Part shown: positions 63,846 to 64,000 of the stretch, in pieces
Numbering within the stretch: the first letter of the stretch is position 1
Layout of the letters: every line of letters begins with the position of its first letter
NCBI GenBank assembly: GCA_001910725.1
Contig: MJGA01000026.1
Location: forward strand, 186,001-250,000
Length of the DNA stretch: 64,000 nt
Source: Phanerodontia chrysosporium
Lineage: Eukaryota > Basidiomycota > Agaricomycetes > Polyporales > Phanerochaetaceae
Direction: 5' to 3'
Program-made: the position numbers and the translations under genes
Notes under the pieces: model-generated
Database searches by the model: none
Told to the model about the DNA's origin: nothing
What the model saw: only the letters and a program-made list of their open reading frames with translations

Positions 63846-64000
63846 TCAGAGCGGGAGCTGAATGCGATCCCTGACCTCCCAGCCAGGCACAGGCCCATCG
63901 CAGCTTACGACCCAGATCTCTCCTCCGTCAAACCCGCCCACAAGATCGTGTGCCCCCGCCTCTGCGGGCCGCTCCGCACAATTCAGCAGCACCCCCCCGC
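63846..64000 (-). CDS. Possible C-terminal end of a minus-strand gene, cut by window edge
   Basis: A minus-strand frame enters from the right edge and ends at TGA (63,846-63,848). It reads protein-like: HDLVGGFDGGEIWVVSCDGP then WEVRDRIQLPL. No family is recognised from 50 residues. A plus-strand frame over the same bases is also open and cannot be ruled out. Confidence 0.3.
   Translation of the reverse strand, partial: GGVLLNCAERPAEAGAHDLVGGFDGGEIWVVSCDGPVPGWEVRDRIQLPL

Overview
This is a 64 kb nuclear window from a filamentous basidiomycete, most likely a GC-rich wood-decay-type agaricomycete. The evidence is: genes split by many 45-70 bp GT-AG introns with CTNAY branch points; fungal-specific proteins (pentafunctional AROM, RAX1-like RGS protein, FRE-type ferric reductase, aryl-alcohol-oxidase-like GMC enzyme, F-box families); and eukaryotic core genes (Mediator Med8, TFIIH Tfb5, complex I NDUFA2, U6 snRNA). 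There is no operon or CRISPR-like organisation.

Left third (1-25,109): a large tandem duplication. Bases 1-11,820 (copy 1) match about 13,633-25,109 (copy 2). The simplest reading is a repeat unit of about 13.3 kb (11,821-25,109), with the first ~1.8 kb of copy 1 lying left of the window. Each copy holds, in order: a GC-rich stretch with no convincing gene; a TATA-box/CT-tract promoter followed by an intron-rich region built from a recurring 24-nt exon motif (product unrecognised, probably decayed); a ~1 kb-period internal direct repeat; a C2H2 zinc-finger gene with an in-frame stop in the same place in both copies; and an intact small CsbD/LEA-like gene. The unit ends inside the ribose-5-phosphate isomerase gene, so copy 1 carries only its 3' fragment and copy 2 the complete gene. 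A 684-bp element with terminal inverted repeats sits only in copy 1.

Right two thirds (25-64 kb): an ordinary gene-dense region. Left to right: RKI1 (-), TFB5 (+), F-box/propeller-like protein (-), U6 snRNA (-), C2H2 zinc-finger protein (-), Pro/Gly-rich protein (-), MED8 (-), mitochondrial HMG-box protein (+), MFS efflux pump (+), TMEM184/OST-alpha-like membrane protein (-), ferric reductase (-), F-box protein (+), hemerythrin-domain protein (+), NDUFA2 (-), RAX1-like RGS protein (+), F-box gene (+) followed by decayed F-box copies, secreted GMC oxidoreductase (+), AROM (-), and an edge fragment.

Four otherwise normal genes (Pro/Gly-rich protein, ferric reductase twice, GMC oxidase, AROM) each need one extra base at a short C/G run or similar site to keep frame. 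The pattern looks like systematic base under-calling in the assembly rather than independent gene loss. That caution extends to single-base differences elsewhere in the window.
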